Shown piece by piece: positions 5,905 to 9,969 of a stretch of 9,969 nucleotides of DNA (the stretch's first letter is position 1; each line of letters begins with the position of its first letter). The DNA lies in NCBI GenBank assembly GCA_016793585.1, contig JAEUJR010000423.1:1-9969 (forward strand), given 5' to 3'. The notes below the pieces were generated by a model. The model was not told the DNA's origin, searched no databases, and saw only the letters and a list, made by a program, of their open reading frames with translations. A program made the translations under genes and the position numbers. The DNA comes from Archangium sp. Lineage in GTDB: Bacteria > Myxococcota > Myxococcia > Myxococcales > Myxococcaceae.

Positions 5905-7386
5905 ATGACCATCGCGCTTCGGCACATCTCCAAGCGCTTCGGCACGCAGGTGGCGCTCGATGACGTCTCGCTCGAGCTCGAGCGAGGAGAGCGCGTCGCC
6001 CTCGTCGGTGAGAACGGCGCCGGCAAATCGTCGCTGATGAACGTGCTGTACGGGCTCTACGCGGCCGACGCGGGAGACGTTGCCATCGACGGCGCGCCCA
6101 TTCGAATTCGTACCCCCGCCGACGCGCTCACCCGCGGCATCGGCATGGTGCATCAGCACTTCACGCTCGTGGGCACGCTCTCGGTCGCCGAGAACGTGGT
6201 GCTGGGCAAGGAGCCGACGCGGCTGGGAGTGCTCGACCTTCCCCGCGCGGTGAGTGAAGTGCAGGCGACGTGCAGGCGCTTCGGGTTCGACCTCGACCCG
6301 CGCGCGCGCGTCGACACGTTGACGGTGGGCTCGCAGCAGAAGGTGGAGATCGTCAAGGCGCTCCACCGTGGCGTGTCGACGCTCATTCTCGACGAGCCCA
6401 CCGCGGTGCTGACGCCGCAGGAAGCCGACGAGCTGTTCGCCGTCACGCGCAAGCTCTCGGACGAGGGCCTCACGGTCGTGCTCATCAGCCACAAGCTGCG
6501 TGAGGTGCTCACCTTCGCGACCCGCATCGCGGTGATGCGTCGGGGGAAGAAGGTCGCCGAGGTGAAGCCGTCGGAGTCGACGCCCGAGTCGCTCGCCGAG
6601 CTGATGGTGGGCTCGCGTACGCCGCCGCCCGCTCCACCTCAGTCGATGCCGGGTGAGCTGGTCGTCACGCTCGAGCACCTCTCGGCCGGGCCCCTTCGCG
6701 GCGTCTCCCTCGACGTGCGCGCAGGCGAGATTCTCGGCATCGCGGGCGTCGACGGAAATGGGCAACGCGAGCTCGCAGAGGTGTTGACGGGGCTTCGCAG
6801 CGTCGACGCTGGCGTGCTGCGCGTCGCGGGTCGTTCGGGCTCGCTCACGCCACGCCTCGCGCGGGAGATCGGCGTCGCACACATTGCCGAAGACCGGCTC
6901 AAACACGCCGTCGTCACCGACTTCACCGTCGCCGAGAACGTGTCGCTCGGCAGGCACCGGAGCGCACCGTTCGCGAAGGGCGCCCGCATCGACTTCGCTG
7001 GAAGACTCGACCGCACGCGCACCCTGATGGAGTCGCACGACGTTCGCCCGCGGGAGCCCCAGCTGCGCCTCGGCGCGCTCTCGGGCGGCAACCAACAGAA
7101 GCTCGTCGTCGGTCGTGAGCTCGACGCGAACCCGAAGCTGCTGGTCGCGGTGCAGCCGACGCGTGGGCTCGACCTCGCCGCCGTCGACGCGGTGCGCAGC
7201 CGGCTGCTCGACTTCCGCGCGAAGGGCGGCGCGGTGGTGCTCGTCTCGCTCGACCTCGAAGAGGTGCTCGCCCTCGCCGACCGTGTCGTCGTGCTCTACG
7301 AGGGCAAGGTGAGCGGCGCCTTCATGCGTGCGCAGTTCGACGAGCGGCTCATCGGCAAGTGCATGCTCGGAGTACGCGATGCGTGA
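5905..7386 (+). CDS. Double-NBD ABC importer ATPase, nucleoside type (NupO/YufO, RbsA-like)
   Basis: This encodes 493 aa, the normal length for fused sugar/nucleoside importer ATPases. NBD1 has Walker A GENGAGKSS (35-43), Q-loop Gln84 (VHQHFTL), signature LTVGSQQ (139-145), Walker B LILDEPTA (160-167) and H-loop His196. NBD2 has a degenerate Walker A, GVDGNGQRE (281-289, no Lys), an intact signature LSGGNQQ (392-398), a degenerate Walker B LLVAVQPTRGLD (412-423, Asp-Glu replaced by Val-Gln) and no H-loop His (VLVSLDLEE). One composite site should therefore hydrolyse ATP, as is usual in this subfamily; QPTRG-type second halves are typical of nucleoside rather than sugar members. The ATG at 5905 sits just before the first NBD strand; a GTG at 5881 and an ATG at 5809 are alternatives, the latter overlapping the esterase. 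The stop overlaps the next gene by 8 bases. It is the cytoplasmic motor for the two permeases downstream. Confidence 0.95.
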   Translation: MTIALRHISKRFGTQVALDDVSLELERGERVALVGENGAGKSSLMNVLYGLYAADAGDVAIDGAPIRIRTPADALTRGIGMVHQHFTLVGTLSVAENVVLGKEPTRLGVLDLPRAVSEVQATCRRFGFDLDPRARVDTLTVGSQQKVEIVKALHRGVSTLILDEPTAVLTPQEADELFAVTRKLSDEGLTVVLISHKLREVLTFATRIAVMRRGKKVAEVKPSESTPESLAELMVGSRTPPPAPPQSMPGELVVTLEHLSAGPLRGVSLDVRAGEILGIAGVDGNGQRELAEVLTGLRSVDAGVLRVAGRSGSLTPRLAREIGVAHIAEDRLKHAVVTDFTVAENVSLGRHRSAPFAKGARIDFAGRLDRTRTLMESHDVRPREPQLRLGALSGGNQQKLVVGRELDANPKLLVAVQPTRGLDLAAVDAVRSRLLDFRAKGGAVVLVSLDLEEVLALADRVVVLYEGKVSGAFMRAQFDERLIGKCMLGVRDA

Positions 7387-8479
7387 GTCGTTGCGCGCGG
7401 CGCTGCCCTCCATCGGCTCCATTCTCACGTCGTTGCTCGTGTGCTTCGTCGCGGTCGCGGTGCTGCGCGGTGGCTTCGACGTCGCCATCGACGCGTTCCT
7501 CGCGATGTGCTGGGGCGCGTTCGGCGACTTCCCGAAGTTCTTCGACGGCAGCTCGAGTGCGGTGCTGCTCCGCCCGCTGGGAGAGTCGGCCACGAAGGCG
7601 GCGTTGCTGACGCTCACCGGCCTCTCGGTCGCGGTGGCCTTTCGCGTCGGCCTCTTCAACATCGGCGCGCAGGGGCAGCTGATCGTCGGCGCGCTCGCTG
7701 CCGCGGTGGTCGGCGCCGCGGTGGAGCTGCCGTCACCACTTCACGTCACGCTCTGCCTGCTCGCCTCTGCGACGGCTGGCGCGCTGTACGCGCTGGGCCC
7801 TGCCCTGCTCAAGCGCTACCGCGGCGTGCACGAGGTGATCAGCACCATCATGTTGAACTGGGTGGCGTTGATGCTGGTCGAGAACTGGCTCGTGACGGGC
7901 CCGCTGCGCGCGGTGACGACGGGTGACAACTCCATCGCGGGCACGGCGCAGATTCACGAGAGCGCCGAGCTGCCGCGGCTCGCTGGAGAGGTCTCACGCC
8001 TCAACGCCGGCATTCTGCTCGCCATCGCGGCGGCCATCGTGTTGTGGCTGTGGCTCTCGCGCTTCGTCGGCGGGTTCGAGTGGCGGGCCATCGGCGCGAA
8101 CGCGGCAGCGGCGCAGGCGTCGGGCATGAACGTCGGCCGCTCGTTCATCTCGGCGATGCTGGTCTCGGGCGCGCTCGCTGGCCTCGCGGGCGCGGTGCTC
8201 ATTCTCGGCACCGAGCAGCGCTACCCCGCGACCATCGGCGCGCCATACGGCTTCGACGGCATCGCCATGGCGCTCATCGGCAACGGACATCCACTGGGAG
8301 TCCTCGCCTCCTCACTGCTCTTCGGCGGGCTTCGCGCCGGTGGCACGCGCATGCAGCTGTTCGGCGTGCACAAGAGCTTCCCCGAGCTGATTCAGGGGCT
8401 CGCGTTGCTGCTCGTCGCCGCGCGCCTGGTGTGGATGAAGCTGTCGAACCGCCTCATTCCACCGAAGGGAGGTGCGTGA
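7379..8479 (+). CDS. ABC transporter permease, nucleoside type (NupP/YufP-like)
   Basis: This encodes 366 aa of the BPD_transp_2 (RbsC/LivH-type) permease class, with about eight to ten hydrophobic segments. Family motifs visible are VAFRVGLFNIGAQGQLIVGA (86-105), RGVHEVISTIMLNW (147-160), a hydrophilic extracytoplasmic loop at about 172-207 (TGPLRAVTTGDNS to EVSRLNAG), and the cytoplasmic coupling segment EWRAIGANAAAAQASGMNV (233-251), followed by GALAGLAGA. Near the C terminus FGVHKSFPELIQGL is typical of the YufP-like subunit. The start ATG (7379) lies 8 bases inside the end of the ATPase gene with GGAG 6 bases upstream, so the two are translationally coupled. The frame is open from 7328, but earlier codons lie within the ATPase. 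This is one of two unlike permeases forming the nucleoside channel in the inner membrane. Confidence 0.95.
   Translation: MRESLRAALPSIGSILTSLLVCFVAVAVLRGGFDVAIDAFLAMCWGAFGDFPKFFDGSSSAVLLRPLGESATKAALLTLTGLSVAVAFRVGLFNIGAQGQLIVGALAAAVVGAAVELPSPLHVTLCLLASATAGALYALGPALLKRYRGVHEVISTIMLNWVALMLVENWLVTGPLRAVTTGDNSIAGTAQIHESAELPRLAGEVSRLNAGILLAIAAAIVLWLWLSRFVGGFEWRAIGANAAAAQASGMNVGRSFISAMLVSGALAGLAGAVLILGTEQRYPATIGAPYGFDGIAMALIGNGHPLGVLASSLLFGGLRAGGTRMQLFGVHKSFPELIQGLALLLVAARLVWMKLSNRLIPPKGGA
8468..8473 (+). promoter_or_regulatory. Strong ribosome binding site for the second permease
   Basis: GGAGGT lies inside the last codons of the first permease, 5 bases before the ATG at 8479. It is the best Shine-Dalgarno match in the window and fixes the start of the second permease at the TGATG stop-start overlap, although the frame is open upstream to 8044. 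Confidence 0.85.
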
Positions 8480-9363
8480 TGCTGCTCGCGCTCCTCGACT
8501 CGGTGCTCGATGCCGCGCCGGCGCTCGTCTTCGCGGCCATCGGCGCCACGCTCTCGGAGCGCGCGGGCGTCGTGAACGTCGGTGTCGAAGGCATGATGCG
8601 CGCGGGCGCGTTCGGTGCCGCGGCCGCTTCGATTCTCATGCCGACACCCCTGGGTGTGCTGGTCGGTGTCGCCGCTGGCGCCCTCGTCGCGGCGCTGCAC
8701 GCGTGGCTCTGCATTCACGGACGAAGCGATCAGGTCGTCTCGGGCATGGCCATCAACCTGGTGATGCTCGCGCTCGGCCAGTTCCTGCTCGAGGCCGCGT
8801 TCTCGTCTCCGGCAGGCACACCGCCCATCGAACAATTGCCGAAGTGGTTGGGCCACTCGCCCCTCACCTGGCTCGCCATCGTGTTGCCGTTCGTCGTGCA
8901 CTTCGCGGTGACTCGGACCGCCTGGGGCCTTCGCTTGCGCGCCGTGGGAGAGAAGCCGCAGGCCGTCGCTGCGATGGGTGTGCGCGTGACCCGACTGCGC
9001 TTCGGAGCAGTCGTCCTCTCAGGCGCCCTCGCGGGCCTCGGAGGCGCTCAGCTCTCGACCGCGGTGCTCGATCGATTCGAGAACCACATGCCTGCCGGGC
9101 TCGGCTTCATGGCCGTCGCTGCGATGGTGTTCGGTCGATGGACGCCGCTCGGAGCTGCAGGCGCCGCGCTCTTCTTCGCGTTCGGCAACGCGCTGCGCAT
9201 CTCGTTGTCGTCCTCGGCGCCGGGCCTGCTCGAGGTGATTCCGCAAGGCGTGCTGCTCGCGCTGCCGTACGCGCTGACGCTCGTGGTGCTGGCGCTGCAG
9301 AAGCCCGGAGCCTCTCGGGCTCCGGCCGCGCTTGGCCAGGCGTACGACCCCGAGCTGCGGTGA
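8479..9363 (+). CDS. ABC transporter permease, nucleoside type (NupQ/YufQ-like)
   Basis: This encodes 294 aa of the BPD_transp_2 class, shorter than its partner, as is usual for the second subunit. Diagnostic motifs are LSERAGVVNVGVEGMM (25-40), HGRSDQVVSGMAINLVML, the coupling segment WGLRLRAVGEKPQAVAAMGV, LSGALAGLGGAQLST, and the C-terminal tail GQAYDPELR, which resembles the usual conserved end of this subunit. Hydrophobic segments fill most of the protein. Its ATG overlaps the preceding stop as TGATG and has a strong GGAGGT site. It ends the ATPase-permease-permease cassette. The heterodimer with the preceding permease, driven by the double ATPase and fed by the BMP lipoprotein, should import purine nucleosides; the exact substrate cannot be read from sequence. 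A perfect 8-base-pair hairpin lies in its last codons. The stop is one base from the stop of the convergent SDR gene. Confidence 0.95.
   Translation: MLLALLDSVLDAAPALVFAAIGATLSERAGVVNVGVEGMMRAGAFGAAAASILMPTPLGVLVGVAAGALVAALHAWLCIHGRSDQVVSGMAINLVMLALGQFLLEAAFSSPAGTPPIEQLPKWLGHSPLTWLAIVLPFVVHFAVTRTAWGLRLRAVGEKPQAVAAMGVRVTRLRFGAVVLSGALAGLGGAQLSTAVLDRFENHMPAGLGFMAVAAMVFGRWTPLGAAGAALFFAFGNALRISLSSSAPGLLEVIPQGVLLALPYALTLVVLALQKPGASRAPAALGQAYDPELR
9305..9325. repeat. Perfect inverted repeat (8-bp stem, 5-base loop) at 3' end of the second permease gene
   Basis: CCGGAGCC (9305-9312) and GGCTCCGG (9318-9325) are exact reverse complements around TCTCG. The structure is about 35 bases before the permease stop, near the convergent junction with the SDR gene. 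No run of T follows on either strand, so it is not a classical intrinsic terminator. It could slow elongation or protect mRNA ends, or it may be chance in GC-rich coding DNA. Confidence 0.55.
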
Positions 9364-9364
9364 C

Positions 9365-9969
9365 TCACTCTTTCGGAGCGCGCAGGGCCTTGATGGCCTG
9401 CTGCTTCTTGCGGCCCTGGGAGTTGAAGGTGGGCCCGAGGCTCATGGCGGTCGACGGCATGAAGGTGGCGAAGCGCGCGATGAGCCCACGCGTCATCGGA
9501 ATCGTCACCTCGAGCGGCCGGTTCGGCAGCACCTCTTCGATGAGCACGCGCTCGATGTCCTGCACGGTGAGCGCGCGAGGGCCCGAGAAGGTCATCGCGG
9601 CCTCGTCGTAGTCGACCTGCAGGTCGAGCATCGGCGTCTGCACCGCGTCGGGCATCACGAGCGAGACGTGCACGTGGTGGGGCGCGAGCTCTTGCGCAAT
9701 CGCGAGCGTGAAGCCGCGCACGGCGTACTTCGAGGCGACGTACAGGTTGAGCCCGGCGACCGGCGCGAGCGAGGCGAGGCTGCCGACGTTCACGATGTGG
9801 CCGCTCTTCTGCGAGGCGAAGTGCCGGCCGATGACGCGGCAGCCGTGAATGACGCCCTTGGTGTTGATGTCGAGGTGCTTGTCGACCTCGGCGGCGTCGA
9901 GCTGATGCACGAAGCCCGGCTTCAGGTAGCCCGCGACGTTCATCAACACGTCGACGCGGCCGAAGTGCG
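9365..9969 (-). CDS. Short-chain dehydrogenase/reductase (SDR), 5' end beyond window
   Basis: At least 201 codons are visible. The frame is open to the right edge, where codons for HFGRVDVLMNVAG continue upstream, so the N terminus with the TGxxxGxG cofactor loop is missing. The visible part starts at the NNAG-equivalent (here NVAG). It has catalytic Asn in DINTKGVIHG, catalytic Ser in VNVGSLAS, and Tyr-x-x-x-Lys in LYVASKYAVRG (Tyr codon at 9742-9740), giving a full Asn-Ser-Tyr-Lys tetrad with the usual 13-residue Ser-Tyr spacing. After the Rossmann core come about 60 residues with a hydrophobic/Arg region and a basic C terminus (GRKKQQAIKALRAPKE), seen in some membrane-associated or DHRS-like SDRs. 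By family knowledge it is an NAD(P)-dependent oxidoreductase; the substrate is unknown. It is convergent with the transporter cassette, stops one base apart, and is unlikely to share regulation with it. Confidence 0.93.
   Translation of the reverse strand, partial: HFGRVDVLMNVAGYLKPGFVHQLDAAEVDKHLDINTKGVIHGCRVIGRHFASQKSGHIVNVGSLASLAPVAGLNLYVASKYAVRGFTLAIAQELAPHHVHVSLVMPDAVQTPMLDLQVDYDEAAMTFSGPRALTVQDIERVLIEEVLPNRPLEVTIPMTRGLIARFATFMPSTAMSLGPTFNSQGRKKQQAIKALRAPKE

Noticed and set aside
5811..6026. N-terminal extension of the esterase up to 6026
   Set aside because: It would overlap the ATPase start antisense and adds Ser/Arg-rich sequence without family similarity; the ATG at 5810 matches the usual short esterase N terminus.
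5143..7662. 839-codon antisense ORF opposite the esterase/ATPase/permease region
   Set aside because: It runs antisense to the well-supported ATPase (and part of a permease) and overlaps the esterase in another frame. Its product is Arg/His/Glu-rich low-complexity sequence with no domain; this is the usual shadow of high GC at third positions.
8044..8478. Upstream extension of the second permease into the first permease gene
   Set aside because: The extension is out-of-frame translation of permease 1 (Arg-rich). The GGAGGT site and TGATG overlap fix the start at 8479.
1..9969. tRNA, rRNA, CRISPR, insertion sequence or phage attachment signals
   Set aside because: Reading both strands by eye showed no tRNA-like T-loop/acceptor pattern, no spaced repeats, no transposase or integrase motifs. 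A covariance-model scan would be the decisive test.

Overview
The window is GC-rich (roughly two thirds G+C), has the strong third-codon-position G/C bias of a high-GC Gram-negative bacterium, and is almost entirely coding. Several traits fit a Myxococcota (myxobacterial, former Deltaproteobacteria) chromosome: lipoprotein signal peptides, a small cysteine-rich lipoprotein, frequent GTG starts, a bacterial leucyl-transferase (Bpt) and a BMP-family nucleoside-type ABC importer. This placement is an inference from style and gene families; there is no marker gene. I see no RNA gene, mobile element, CRISPR array or phage gene.

Region 1 (1-3883, minus strand) is a compact six-gene run read right to left: a GNAT acetyltransferase (RimJ/RimL-like), Bpt aspartate/glutamate leucyltransferase, a NarL/LuxR-type response regulator, its membrane histidine kinase, a small Cys-rich lipoprotein, and a second lipoprotein that runs off the left edge. 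With the starts chosen here, gaps are 10, 7, 1 and 35 bases followed by an ATGA overlap, so this is very probably one operon. It combines two enzymes that modify protein N termini, a two-component system and two predicted lipid-anchored envelope proteins.

Region 2 (3884-3936) is a 53-base divergent intergenic region. To its right, on the plus strand (3937-5079), lies a BMP/PnrA-family substrate-binding lipoprotein. It is followed tail-to-tail by a minus-strand alpha/beta-hydrolase (putative esterase, 5076-5810), with the two stop codons sharing one CTAG.

Region 3 (5811-9363, plus strand) is a second divergent region of 94 bases, then a translationally coupled three-gene ABC importer cassette: a double-NBD ATPase and two integral-membrane permeases of the BPD_transp_2 class, resembling B. 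subtilis NupOPQ (YufOPQ). With the BMP lipoprotein these make a complete purine-nucleoside-type importer, unusual in that an opposite-strand esterase separates the receptor gene from the rest.

Region 4 (9365-9969, minus strand) is the C-terminal two thirds or so of a classical short-chain dehydrogenase/reductase, tail-to-tail with the last permease and one base apart (TGA-C-TCA), running off the right edge.

All genes appear intact apart from the two edge genes. The many long antisense ORFs are high-GC shadows.
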